A DNA stretch of 64,000 bases from Sipunculus nudus. Taxonomy: Eukaryota > Annelida > Sipuncula > Golfingiida > Sipunculidae. Made by a program: the position numbers and the translations under genes. Positions 23,401-35,907 of this stretch are shown piece by piece. The DNA lies in contig CM049319.1 in NCBI GenBank assembly GCA_026874595.1, forward strand, positions 62,694,917 to 62,758,916, written 5' to 3'. How positions within the stretch are numbered: the first letter of the stretch is position 1; the number at the start of each line of letters is the position of its first letter. The notes under the pieces were generated by a model that searched no databases, had not been told where the DNA came from, and worked only from the letters and a program-made list of their open reading frames with translations.

Positions 23401-24472
23401 AGGCCTTATTTCCACTCCCCCTAAGGGAGTGGAATTAAAGAATGTTTATTTCCACTCCCCCTAAGGGAGTGGAAATAAGGGATGCTTATTTCCACTCCCC
23501 CTTGTGATAAAATCTGGTAAAAAGTGAGTATTTTAAAAGTTTAAGTGACCAAAACTTGGGGTTCATTCTTTCCAGTGATAAACTTAGTTTAATAATTGCT
23601 TCTCTCAAGTACTTCTATAGACACAATAGGGACAACTGGGAGACAAGACAATTACACATTTCTAGAACAAAGTTCTTCAAACAATAAACTTTTTCAGTTT
23701 TATATTGAAATTGATTTTTATTTCAATGCATTTAACATAAAAGTTTAAAACAATTATGATTTGCAGAGTTACCACTAACAATTACATTACAATTATGTGA
23801 CAAAAATTTAAAAGAAATATAGATTTATATTTTTTTTCTGCAGTGCTAAATAGATTTTTAGGTTTTTTGATTGTTTAATCATTTTGAAAATTTATATGTG
23901 GACCATGAGAGCTAACTTGAAGAGTATGAGATTTCAACATTACTTGATAAACTGGATGAGAGTCCTTATCAGTAGACTATTGGTACCTCATTAGTGAGCT
24001 CTGGTTTTGTGTCCATATGCTGGTGCAATCAGCTCTTGGCTCAGAATGCAAGGTAAAGCCCAGACAGTTAAACTGGACTGGCACCTGTATCCTGGTAGGT
24101 TGTTTCAGTAACTTATATACCACTGATTTAATCTTAAACATTTTCGGTGATGTTACTGTGGTGTCAAAATAGGCAACAATTACTAGAACTTTGATTAAAA
24201 AAAATACACTACAAATGTAACATATGTTGCTTTAAGACCATTTTACTATACTGATTAGATAGAAATGCATCTCAAAGGTGAGCCAAATGACATTCATGAT
24301 TTATGTTATATATATTTCATCAGTGTTATCCTGCAGAGCTGCTGTAAATGAATATATATTCTAACAAACCCTTATCTGTTCAATCTAACATCATGGGGAT
24401 TGGTAACTGCTAGGGGGAGTGGAAATAAGCATCCCTTATTTCCACTCCCTAGGGGAGTGGAAATAAGCACTT
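23401..24472. mobile_element. Fold-back element C, copy 1, with palindromic terminal repeats
   Basis: The left end has three copies of CTTATTTCCACTCCCCCT, the first two each followed by its inverse AGGGAGTGGAAATAAG. The right end (24411-24468) is the reverse complement of 23445-23503: AGGGGGAGTGGAAATAAGC, ATCCC, then another palindrome. Thus terminal inverted repeats of about 57 bp are themselves built from palindromes. The ~0.9 kb interior is related to 31150-32055 (TCCTTATCAGTAG, CCTCATTAGTG, CTCTTGGCTCAG, TAAAGCCCAGACA order). No coding capacity. Confidence 0.75.
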
Positions 24473-24478
24473 CCTTAA

Positions 24479-27400
24479 TTTTTAGCTCAGCTGACTGTAA
24501 GTCATCTGAGCTATAGTGATCACTCTTTGTCCGTCAGGCTGTCCGGCCATCCGGCCGTCTGTCCGTTAACAAGGCACAACTCATAACCACTGGACCTGGA
24601 ATCTTCTTACTTTACATCCAGAGAGGTCCATGAAAAATCTCCTTGGAAACCTGGAATTAGGTCTCTGTTATCCATATCCTTCGGGCTATGGGGCCCCAAG
24701 TACCCCCCAGAATAGTGAAAAATTTCATACAAAAACTTCAATATCTCATTAACTACATCACTGATGGTCTTGATTTTTGGCATACATATTGATCATGAGA
24801 TGTTCCATCAGTTCCTGCAGAATGGTGGCGCCACCTGTATTTTTTTATTTTTTATGAATTTTTTTTCTCTATTTTTGAGACCTTTAAAAATGTGAACATC
24901 TGTTAACAGGGCACAAATCGTAAAGACTGGACCTAGAATCTTCATTCTTGACATTCTGAGAGACTTATGAAAAGTCTCTATAGAAACCAGAAATTAGGTC
25001 TCTGTTACCCATATCCTTTGAGCTATGGGGCCCCAAAGTACCCCCCCCCCCCCCCCCCCCAGAATAGTGAAAAATTTCATACAAAAACTTTGATATCTGA
25101 TTAACTACATCACTGATGGTCATGATTTTTGGCATACATATTGATCATGAGATGTTCCATCAGTTCCTGCAGACTGGTGGCGCCACCTGTATTTTTTTAT
25201 TTTTTTATGAATTTTTTTCTCTATTTTTGAGACCTTTAAAAATGTGAACATCTGTTAACAGGGCACATATCGTAAAGACTGGACCTAGAATCTTCATTCT
25301 TGACATTCTAAGAGACTTATGAAAAGTCTCTAAGGAAACCAGAAATTAGGTCTCTGTTACCCATATCCTTTGAGCTAAGCGGCCCCATGGTACCCCCCAG
25401 AATAGTGAAAAATTTCATACAAAAACTTCAATATCTCATTAACTACATCACTGATGGTCATGATTTTTGGCATACATATTGATCATGAGATGTTTCATCA
25501 GTTTCTGCAGACTGGTGGCGCCACCTGAATTTTTTTTATTTTGTACGAATTGTTTTCTCTATTTTTGAGACATTTATAAATGTGAACATCTGTTAACAGG
25601 GCACAAATCGTAAAGACTGGACCTAAAATCTTCATTCTTGAAATCTGAGAGATCCATAAAAAGTCTCCATGGAAACCAGAAATTAGGTCTCTGTTACCCA
25701 TATCCTTCGAGCTATGGGGCCCCAAAGTACCCCCCACAATAGTAAAAAATTAAAAAAAAAAAACTTAAATATCTCATTAACTACATCACTGATGGTCATG
25801 ATTTTGGCATACATATTGATCATGAGATGTTTCATCAGTTTCTGCAGACTGGTGGCGCCATCTGTATTTTTTTTTATTTTTTACGAATTGTTTTCTCTAT
25901 TTTTGAGACCTTTAAAAATGTGAACATCTGTTAACAGGGCACAAATCGTAAAGACTGGACCTAGAATCTTCATTCTTGATATTCTGAGAGACCCATGAAA
26001 AGTCTCCATGGAAACCTGAAATAAGGTCTCTGTTACCCATATCCTTTGAGCTGTGGCACTCCAAAGTACAGCTCAGAATAATGGAAAATTTGATACAAAA
26101 GCTGAAGTATCTGAACAACTATTGCAGAGATCACCATAATTGTTTGCATGGATATTGATCATGGAGTGTTTCATGAGGTTCCGCAGCCTGGGTTAGCCAC
26201 CTCTATTTTTTTCATTTTTTACGAATTTTTTTCTCTATTTTTGAGACCTTAAAAAATGTGGACATCTGTTAACAGGGCACTAATCGTAAAGACTGGACCT
26301 AGAATCTTCATTCTTGACATTCTGAGAGGCCTGTGAAAAGTCTCCATGGAAACAATAAGATAAGTCTCTGTTACCCATATCCTTTGAGCTATTAGGCCCA
26401 AAAGTACCCCCCAGAATAGTAAAAAATTTCATAAAAAAAACTTCAATATCTGATTAACTACATCACTGATAGTCATGATATTTGGCATACATATTGATCA
26501 TGAGCTGTTTCATCAGATTCCATAGACTGATGGCGCCACCTTTATTTTTCGATTTTTTACAATTTTTTTTCTCTATTTTTGAGACCCTTTAGGATGTAGT
26601 TATCTGTCAACAGGGTTCAGATTGGACCTAGAATCTTCATTCTTGACACACAGGGAGACCTTTGAAAAGTCTCCATGGAAACCTGAAATTAGGTCTCTGT
26701 TACCCATATCCTTTGAGCTATGGCACTCCAAAGTACAGCTCATAATAATGGAAAATTTGATACAAAAGCTGAAGTATCTGAACAACTAATGCAGAGATCA
26801 CCATAATTGTTTGAATGGATATTGACCATGGAGTGTTTCATCAGTTTCTGCAGCCTGGTGGCACCACATCCAGGCTATTTTTTCGATTTTTTTCTCTATT
26901 TTTGAGACCTTTAAAGATATGAACATCTGTTAACATGGCACAAATCATAACAACTGCACCTAGAATCTTCATTCTTTACACACAGGGAGACCCATGAAAA
27001 TCTCCATGGAAACCTGAAATTAAGTCTATGTTACCCATATCCATTAAGCTGTATGGCTCCAAAATACCCCCCAGAATAATGAAAAATTTGATACTAAAAC
27101 TCCAGTCTCAATAACTACAACACTGGTGCTCATGATTTTTGGCATACATATTGATCATGACATGTTCCATCAGTTTTAGCAGACTGGGTGTGCCACCTCT
27201 ATTTTTAGCTCAGCTGACTATAAGTCATCTGAGCTATAGTCGTGGTCCATTGTCCGTCGTCCGTCCGTCTGTCCGTCCGTCCGTCCGTCCGTCCGTAGAT
27301 GTGGCACGTTATGAAACCGTAAGACCTAGGAATCCAAAATTCGGCATAATGTTAGATGTCCCCAAGATCTCCTACCAAGCCGAAAACTGGGTCTTTGCAA

Positions 27401-30347
27401 CTTCGTTTCTTTGAGAAATTAAGGAAAAACCTCAATTTTTTATTAAAAACCTATTTTCACACTTCAGGACTGCCTAATATCAAAACCACTCATCTGTTTT
27501 TCCTCATTTTTACCATAAATATTCCTCTATATATTTCCTATGTACATGCCAAAAATTATGTCTGTATTATTTAATTTAAAAAAGTTATGGGCCCAAACAT
27601 AATGCTTTTTGTAAAAAATCAGGAAAGATATTTGATCACTTAACACAAAACATGTTAAAGCTATGGACCTTTTTTCCAGTAATATAACTTTAATAAATCA
27701 AAATTAAAATGTACACCCAAAATTAGATGAAAATCTTTTAAATTTTTTAAAATATTAATAAAAATAAAAAATTGGTACCTTAAATTTTGCCCAACTTTGA
27801 CCATGGCAGTTTTTTCCTGTAAGTACTGTGGATTTAATTTTCACAGCATGTTTTTGTTACCTTTTCAACTGTTAACACCAAAAATTTGAAACCAGTTGAT
27901 TAAAAACTGTAGATTTTATTCAAGTTTTCAAGCACCATGTAACATATTGTTTACATCGAGCTAGTGTTATGCAGTTTGCAAGAACTCAGCTCCCCAGCTT
28001 CAGCTCTTAGTTCCTTAAATTCGGCATACAGCTAGATGTCTCCAAAATCCCCTACCATGCCAAGAATTTGGTCACTAGGACTTAATACCTTCAAGATATT
28101 AATGAAAAACTTCATTTTTCCATTAAAAACCCATTGTTACACTTCAAGACTGCCTAATATCAAAACCACTGATCTCACTTTAATCATAAATAATATACAT
28201 ATTTTTCATTCTCTATGCACATGCCAGAATGATGTCAGTATTGCGTAATTGTTTAAAGTTATGGGCCCAAACATAATGCACTTTGTAAAAAATCAAGAAA
28301 TATATTTACTCCCTTTACAAGGGCATTGCTGAAGCTAGAGATTTTTTTGTCAGGGATGTAACATTATTTAATCAAGATTCAATTGAATACCCAAAATTAG
28401 TTCTGAATTTTTCAAATTTTATAAGTTATTAGTATAAATATAAAATTAGTACCTTAAATTTTGCCCAACTATGACCACGGCACGTTTGTGTCCTGTGAGC
28501 ACTGTTGATATAATTTTTATATCATGCACACATTAGGATTTCAGCTTTTTAGTTTAGAAAGCTGAAAGAAATTGGCCAAAAATTGTAGCTTTTATTAATG
28601 TTTTTTATGAGACCCTGTCAGACTTTGGCTCTCTCCAGCCCCTCTTGAGTCACCTGAATGTTGACCTTGTTGACCTTTCATCAAATTATGCACGCTTGAG
28701 GCGAGGCATACAGGAATCCAGGCAGCTTATGGCCAGCCACAGTTGATCCAGGTGTCCAACCCAACTCATCTAGTAGTTTTAACCAACAACATAACAATAA
28801 ACAATAAATTAATAAATTTTTATTGGTTTTTAATAACAAATTTAAGAAAAATAGTTGTTAGTTTATAATAACAGGAAATTAACTTGCAGTTACTATGATA
28901 TAAGAATCTTGTATCGATGGGTAGAATGTCACATATTCCAAATAACACCATGCAATCACCTATGGCATTTTTCAGTTCAATTTTAATGATAAAGAAGTAA
29001 ATCATATTATTCATTACTAATCATTAGGGATCATATGAAGGAAATAAATGATAGACAAAGATGCAGTTGATAAATTAATCTAGATTCCAACTTTGTCTAG
29101 TGTGTACATTGATGTGAAATTAGTCCAAAATGAATTTTTTACAGTTATTTTTTAATATAAATAAAAGCCATAAAACCAGGTACTTATGATCATTATTTAA
29201 ATGTGTGAATTTTGTATATTCTGGATTCTCAACATCATTGGTTGGTGAAACTGAATAAATACCAGACATGGTGCGAATACTTTGTAATTGTATTTAAATA
29301 CGAATATGATTAATACTCCATTATAAAATTTCTTGCATAAAGAATAGGAATTCAGGTAAAAATGAAAGTATATGAATACTCGTGCAAATACTTTCAAAAT
29401 GTATTCATGAATGCATTCATGAATATATTCTTTAATATTATTTTAATAATCATATCAGTTATATTTCATTTAAAAAAATCATATGATTCTCTTATTATTT
29501 TTTATAAAAATTATATTTGGGACAATATTTGTAATTTTTTTTAATAAATAGTTAAACTCTTATATTATATGTTCTGCTAATAAGTTATATGGCCAAGTCA
29601 AAATCTGTGTGACAATAGTACTCCATTTGTTAATAAAATAAATGAAATCAATCCTCTTCCCTGTCTCCAAAGGTACTAACAAAATCATACATAAGTTAAA
29701 CAACAACAACTCATAATACAGCTTATATATTATTACCACACAAAACCAGCATGTGCCTCATTTCTAAATAATATTTTTTTATCATATATAACAGCTGAGC
29801 GTCGTGACCCATAGGTCCCTTGTTTTCAAATTTTTATGGATAATTTTCTCTATTTTTGACACCTTTAAAGATGTGGTTATCTGTCAACAGGGTACAAATT
29901 GTAACAACTGGACCTAGAATCTTCATTCTTGTCATGCAAGGAGACCCATGAAAAGTGTCTGTGGAAACCTGAAATTAGGTCTCTGTCACCCATATCCTTC
30001 AAGCTATAGGACTCAAAAGTATACCTCAGAATAATGGAAAATTTGATACAAAAGCTGAAGTATCAGATCAACTAATCCAGAGACCACCATGCTTCTTTGC
30101 ATGGATATTGACCATTAAGTGTTTTCATTAGTTTCTGCAGACTGGTGGAGCCACCTGTATTTTTTTTAATGTTTACGCATTTTTTCTCATTTTTTGAGAT
30201 ATATTAATACAGACACAATCTCAGCCTGTTGGTTAATCTGTTTGATGCTTCAGTTGAATGGTTATATACTACCATTCAGATGATAAAATTTCCTTTTGCA
30301 AATCTCTTTCAAGTCAGCTGAGCATCATGACCCATGGGTCACTTGTT
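24479..30347 (+). mobile_element. Family A Helentron-like element A6, host of nested A5
   Basis: 5' end at 24479 (TTTTTAGCTCAGCTGACTG with hairpin partner GTCATCTGAGCT and GTCCG repeats) and 3' end at 30312-30347 (GTCAGCTGAGCATCATG, TGACCCATGGGTCA, CTTGTT). The body is tandem ~340 bp monomers (24590-27200) that resume after the nested element and match the tail of A3 and A8. A C20 run lies at 25041-25060. The site used by family B in A3 and A8 is empty here at 30151-30168. Confidence 0.85.
27202..29824 (+). mobile_element. Family A element A5, long non-tandem subfamily, nested in A6
   Basis: A complete 5' end (AGCTCAGCTGACTATAAGTC..., then a (GTCC)n stretch near 27255-27297) and a degenerate 3' end (CAGCTGAGCGTCGTGACCC, ATAGGTCC, CTTGTT). 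The interior is the same as the inverted copy at 16116-19192. The element interrupts a monomer whose intact form is seen at 12165-12195 and 46248-46275. A block at 28610-28780 shared with the other copy reads as a short protein-like segment (NYARLRRGIQESRQLM) broken by stops. Confidence 0.84.
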
Positions 30348-30739
30348 ACTGCTTTACTGTCTATTGAAAATTCAAAATTAATGTATATGTTAAATTCCTG
30401 AATGCTGATCTAAAATATTTCATTCACATCCTGTCTTAAATTACAGCAAAAAATGCAATATATACATCCACCTGTACTTATGTTTATCAATTAAACCACT
30501 GATACAGAATGTAGGTATTTTCAAACAGAACTTTGATTCTCAGAAATACACATCCCTTGGTTAAGTACAATTCATACAAGTTCATATTAAAAAAAATACA
30601 AATAAAAGCACAAGCACATATAAGCACAGACTGTTTATCTACTTGTATATATGTAAAATTCCTTAATTTAAGGATAGATCTAACATATTCCATTCACATC
30701 CTGTCCTAAAATCACAGAGAAAATTTGCAATATATACAT
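30348..30739. other. AT-rich intergenic sequence
   Basis: Two diverged copies of a CATTCACATCCTGTCxTAAA-like segment (30420 and 30692) suggest an old local duplication. No gene recognised. Confidence 0.4.
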
Positions 30740-31125
30740 GGTAAGTTTGTCCTAGTAGAGACTACAATCAGAGTTTGTCCTAGTAGAATTGCTGATCCTA
30801 CTTGTAGAAAGTCAGATCAGAGTTTCTCCTAGTAGAAGCTCTCATACAACAAGTACATTTATATATGATTGGAGTTTGTCCTAGTAGAGACCATGATCGG
30901 AGTTTGTCCTAGTAGAATCACCGATTCTACTAGTAGAAAGTCTAATTATGTTGTGGTCTCTGGTTGATCAGAGTTTGTCCTAGTAGAGGCTATGATTGGA
31001 GTTTGTTTTAGTAGAATCGCTGATCCTACTTGTAGAAAGTCAGATCAGAGTTTCTCCTAGTAGAAAGTCCGATCGGACTTTGTCCTAGTAAGATCGGCGA
31101 TTCTACTGGATTGGAGTTTGTCCTG
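30740..31125. repeat. Irregular minisatellite (GTTTGTCCTAGTAGA)
   Basis: About ten copies of GAGTTTGTCCTAGTAGA, alternating with an inverted-like TCTACTTGTAGAAAGTC block, in a higher-order pattern of about 50 bp. The unit contains TCCTAGTAGA...TCTACTxGTAGA, so the array can fold into many short hairpins. Confidence 0.8.
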
Positions 31126-31149
31126 TGACATATATATATAACTTTTAAG

Positions 31150-32055
31150 ACAGGCCTATTTCCACCCACCCCCAGTGGTAAAACTGGCGCAGTCTGAGCA
31201 TTCTAGAAAAAAGTCACCAATTTTTTTTCAGTCTATTTTAATAATAATGTATTATCTGTATTTCTTGTTCACAGATTTTTATATTATGTGCATCTTTAGT
31301 ATTGAATCATTAGATGCACTAGTTATGTATTTGTGCACTTGAAAACGGTTTTCCATTTAACATTGAAATACATTTCAATGTTAAAATTATTACTGTATGG
31401 AACATATATTTAAAACATTTATGATTTGCCAGAGCAAAACCCTGTTACTTTACAATAATATTTTTGGCCAAGTTTTAAAGACAAATAAAATGTATATTTT
31501 TCTGCAATTAGTAAATGTTTGTTGATTTGTTTGTTAAAAAATGTTGTAAATTAATTTATTAAGCATGGGAACAAGCTTGGTGATGCTCTAATGTTTTGAC
31601 AATACTTGTTTCCTGGCTCAGTCCTTATCAGTAGTTGGTTAACTTAGCACCTCATCAGTGGGGTCAGTCTAGGGTATGTGTCTCCATGTGGCATGTGCCC
31701 AGGCTATAGTGCTGTCAGGTCTTGGCTCAGTGTACAAGTAAAGCCTAGACATTTGCACTGGACCAGCACCCACAGCTCTGGTTTGCTATTTCTTGAATTT
31801 ATCCCACCACCACAGATTTTATCCAGAACAATTGAATGACATGACTGTAGTGTCAAAATAAGTGAAAATTGTCTAAAAGAAAAAAAAGAACCACAAAGAA
31901 ACATAGTATGCATATATTCAAAAGACTATACAGGGCTATACAGGATGTAAATGACTTTCAAAACTTAAAAACATCAAACTTTTATATTATATATAGTGTG
32001 GAATTAAGCATTCTTTATTTTGAACTCCCAGAGGGAAGTAGAAATAAGCAATACC
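31150..32055. mobile_element. Fold-back element C, copy 2 (degenerate)
   Basis: Diverged direct copy of 23401-24472 with worn ends (CCTATTTCCACCCACCCCCA at left; CTCCCAGAGGGAAGTAGAAATAAG-like at right). The interior shares TCCTTATCAGTAG, CACCTCATCAGTG, TCTTGGCTCAG and AAGCCTAGACA blocks. Its palindromes have decayed, so it is older than copy 1. Confidence 0.65.
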
Positions 32056-33436
32056 ATTTTTTAGTTTAATGTTAAAAATCTTTTAATCTGTCATTTCTTT
32101 AAAAACTTCACCCTTCTGATATTTTAAATATTTTTTACCATTTTTATTATCAATTTATGTTGTGTTTTGGCTATACAGTAATCATATTTTTCCCTCTGTT
32201 GGTTTGATATAAAATTTAAAAAAAATTAATTTATTATTTCTCTCGAAATTGCTGTGTTAATACCATGTTACTTTTTTCCGCCAAAAAAACTTTGTTTGTT
32301 AGAAGAAACAATCATGATACAATCATAAAACCTAAAAAATCATAACTTTCGAACAATCGGCAAAGATTTATCTGTAAGTGTATAATATTTTGCATTATAT
32401 TTTGCAAATAATATTTCTGTGTTTTCCAGTTTTGCATTTGCATCTGATGAATTTATTCTTTGTATTTCCTCAATATACTGTGTCAGTACAAGTGTTTTCT
32501 TGATTTCTAAGACATTCAGTACAATGTTAGATGGGCTTCTCGTTATTGATTACTTCTTTTAACTATTAAGTTTTCTATGGTAAACTGTACTGATTACCTT
32601 AAATTTAGAAAATTCAATTACACTGCCCGGTGATGCTCTTTCTCTTATCCCATGATTATACTATCCATGGGACTGGCTGAAAGTGGTGCATTAGACAGGT
32701 TAGTTATAACTAGTGCTGGGTATCGATCGCCCTGGTCCTGTACAATATGTATAACCATACACTTAAAGCAATACCTGATATGTTTTGACAATACGCTAAA
32801 TTTAACTTTGTTTGTCATTTTCTTATCAAAAGCAGTGTGGTTACAGTAAACAGATAAAGTGTATCAGTATATATATTAATATATATATATATATATATAT
32901 TTATAAATATATGTCTATTCTAGTCATTAGGTAAACCAGTCTTCCTTAAAATGCTACAAATAGTACAATAGGGGGACCACCAATGCTTAGGGGGACCATA
33001 TGTGGTTCCTCTAATATTTCAACAGTTTTTTAGTGATAAAACATTGTAAATTGGTTGATTTGCCATAAGCAACCATTTTGTCTAGGTTAGAATGCCATTT
33101 TTTAACATGTAAGAACTCATTTCAAATGATGGGTGATATCTTTTGTTTCATAAATGGCATAAAATACATAATAGTTAGGTTTAACTCATTTAAATAACCT
33201 TTTTTCTTTGACTTTATATACTGAATAGAGTAATCAATATTTAAATCTGGATCTTGTTTTATAGGCCTTGCCATAGTCTTCTAAAGTCCATATATGTCTT
33301 GTAATTTTACAGTTTTCTTATGTTTCTGGGAATTTGAATCCCCTAAATCACATTTCCCCTGGTAAAATAGTATTTGATTTTCCACCAGGGTTTTACCACT
33401 CTAAGTGGACCTCAGGGAAATAGCTTCGCTAACATA
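32056..33436. other. AT-rich intergenic sequence with a (TA)n microsatellite
   Basis: No exon recognised. A TA-dinucleotide run spans about 32869-32902. The frame at 32652-32849 has no protein character. Confidence 0.5.
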
Positions 33437-33703
33437 TTAGGCAATTAACGATAAAATAATTGATTTTAAAGTGAATATAGATGCTCTGATGAGATCACAA
33501 AATGGAAAAACAAATATTATAATGGTTTCAATATACATAGGGTAGCCATTGATTTCAACATTATCGAGGACTGTTCGTAACATTGGTCTATCATCACTGA
33601 TGCACAGGTTTGCCTTGGAAGCACCAATACATATATTCCTCATCCAGTGGATTATATGATATATACTACATGTGATCTTATTTAAGTCTTTAAAGGCCAA
33701 CAT
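33437..33703 (-). CDS. Unrecognised 88-codon open frame, doubtful
   Basis: An uninterrupted minus-strand frame of 88 codons with a moderately protein-like centre (CISDDRPMLRTVLDNVEING). It ends in a hydrophobic stretch and has no recognised domain. In AT-rich DNA this length is borderline for chance. It could be an exon or transposon remnant; no splice sites were convincingly paired. Confidence 0.15.
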   Translation of the reverse strand: MLAFKDLNKITCSIYHIIHWMRNICIGASKANLCISDDRPMLRTVLDNVEINGYPMYIETIIIFVFPFCDLIRASIFTLKSIILSLIA

Positions 33704-34421
33704 AATAAATAAAAAGTAGCTAAAGCTTTATAAATAGTTCAAATTATAGTTTAGGTTGAGGATTGTGTCTGTGTTTGTTATCAGTTATTGTGTTTAATTG
33801 ATATGGCAATACAGCATGCAAAGCATATCAGTGTAGTGTATCGATATGTATTGATATATCGGTATATTGATACAGCCCTAGTAATAACAAATGTTTGGTT
33901 CACTCAAGGGAGATCTTAATATACAGGTGGTCTTTCAGACAGATTCCACTGTAAATGCAATCTTATATTAGTGATGACATCTTCTGGCCAGTGCTTTTAT
34001 TACATCTAAATGAGCACCTCTGTGCATTAATGTTTACTTAGCAGTTAATCCAGAAAAGATGCTTATAGTTGTAACAGGACTACAGGGGTCTCTAATGTTA
34101 ATTGATGCCTCATTTTCTTCAGTAGTACATCATGGCAGTATCTCATTAGCTGTTATATTTTGCAATTATTAACTCTGTATATAATTTCAGTCACATCTCA
34201 TGGTTGTTTTAATTAACTGTTCACTCCTTTTTTAGGTTTGTCAATTTTTTTGTATCCATAGACACAGATTAAAATATTTATGATAAACATCAGTTGTGTA
34301 ATTTCAAAATATTTATCAGAAATAGATTAAGAATACTGATCATTCTTTTTGACATTTCATTGCAGTTTAACATATTATTCTTTTTATGTATGGATGAGAT
34401 GACAATGGTATTTACTATTTA
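33704..34421. other. AT-rich intergenic sequence
   Basis: Contains an ATCGATATGTATTGATATAT-type low-complexity palindromic stretch near 33840-33870. Nothing else recognised. Confidence 0.45.
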
Positions 34422-34600
34422 GAAATCTAAGGAATGCAAGCCTTTGCAATGTGGAAGGTCACTATTGTGATGTGCTCAAAAAACCATGTTTGCATTCACT
34501 TATTCAGCCCATATTCATTTGTGACTAAGTGATGATGTTCTTCAATCCTGATCATGTGGTGGATCCACACCAAAACATAAAGGACATAAAGGATGGTAAA
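34422..34600 (+). repeat. Dispersed repeat J, copy 2
   Basis: Shares AAGGAATGCAAGCCT, CCATGTTTGCATTCACTT and TCATGTGxTxGATCCACAC blocks with 3619-3863 and 39744-40018. It lies just upstream of the PTDSS2 leader. Confidence 0.65.
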
Positions 34601-34644
34601 AGATAAGTAAAGCTTTATGTTATGAAAATTTTCTTAATTTGCAG

Positions 34645-34698
34645 GGGGCCACAAATTATATGGATGAGGTGATATTAGCACTCAGTGCATTATAAGGC
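34645..34698 (+). promoter_or_regulatory. PTDSS2 5' leader with a small upstream ORF
   Basis: A good acceptor (TTCTTAATTTGCAG at 34631-34644) implies a 5' UTR exon boundary at 34645, so the promoter and first non-coding exon should lie further left. The leader contains an in-frame upstream ORF, ATG 34660 to TAA 34693-34695 (11 codons, MDEVILALSAL), ending three bases before the main ATG. Such spacing can reduce or modulate initiation at the main start. The leader boundary is inferred from the acceptor only. Confidence 0.5.
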
Positions 34699-34841
34699 AT
34701 GATGGATCATAGACGGCAAGAAGGTCACATGACCAGTCACATGATGAATGGAGGTGTTCAGCATCAGACAGCTCATGACTGGGAAGAGGAAAAACGGAGG
34801 GCGAAAGTGTTCTACGATGACGGCACCATGACCTGGTTCTG
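34699..34841 (+). CDS. PTDSS2: PTDSS2 first coding exon
   Basis: Phosphatidylserine synthase 2 exchanges the ethanolamine head group of phosphatidylethanolamine for serine in ER and mitochondria-associated membranes. This exon encodes a Met/His-rich cytosolic N-terminus and then AKVFYDDGTMTWFW, matching the YDDGTxTFFW segment that precedes the first membrane span in PTDSS2 and is not found in this form in PTDSS1. ATG 34699 is the first start after an in-frame stop (34693-34695); a second ATG follows directly at 34702. The 143 nt coding part ends in phase 2 at TTCTG|GTAAGC. The N-terminus is not conserved in sequence among animals, so only its position supports it. Confidence 0.88.
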
Positions 34842-35907
34842 GTAAGCATTGTGTAACTAGAAAACACTCAGAGACCACATGTACACCTCCACCAACATTC
34901 TAGATCAAAGATTTAGATTGAAGCCAAGAGAGATATGTGTAACAGCCCACCAACTTCATGGTTGCATCACATGTCAGCTGTTCCAGCCAGAACAAACACA
35001 GCCAGAATGTGAAGATGCTTGTGTACATTCATGGCTTAAGCAACAATCACTCCATTTACTACTTTACACCAACAGTTTCCCATACAGTTCAAGTGAATGA
35101 TGATTATGGTTGCCCTATATTCCATACCTATATTAATTAAACAAGCTAAAAAGTAAAAATACATATACCCCCCAAAAAAACAACCTATAACTGTGTTCTG
35201 GTAAAGGGCAAGCTTTATATATTTGTATTTATGGCTGTACTTCAAAAGTATTTATTATGAGGCCCAAATTTTAAAAAATCTTGTCATGTTTATTACAATA
35301 TATCTTCTGGTAAGCATTTCTAAAACTTCAGTTATTAGTTTATTAAATATGTTGCACAAGACTTCTAGTAAACTTTAACATTTATGCCAGTCATTTTTAA
35401 TAAATTACGCATTACTGTGCAGAAATTGGAGCATCTTTTATGATCAGGGTTTAAAAAAATTCTGAGGGTGCTAAGTGATGTAGAGCTGGAGATCTGACTT
35501 TGACTTTTTAGTCCCTAATTTTTTAGGGATTCTAACTACAGGATTCTGGACTCAAACTTGACATTATAAACCGATGTGGACATGGTAACCCAAGAGTGTT
35601 AATCTGGCTCCTCCTCCGGCAGTATGGGTCCAATCACCAGCAAGCATATTACGCAGATTGTTCCTGACATGAGGGTGCCATCAGAGCATCTGCATTTCCT
35701 TGCCCTTTTTAAACCCTAACTGTTACATTCCTTGCATGCATTTTAAAAGTTTTAACTTGATGTGCTGCCATCTTTCATACAGAATGTAAAACCTAGATTC
35801 ACAAGACACATGTGAGGATTAAGGGTTTACTGGTAGTAAATTAAAATGCCAACATACTGGTACTAAGTAAAATGCCAACATACTGATGGTAAATCAAATG
35901 AAAAAAA
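34842..35907. other. PTDSS2 intron 1, first part
   Basis: Contains repeat I copy 2 near 34944-34992 (similar to 20880-20930). The rest is AT-rich without exons. Open frames at 34879-35245 are not supported. Confidence 0.5.
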
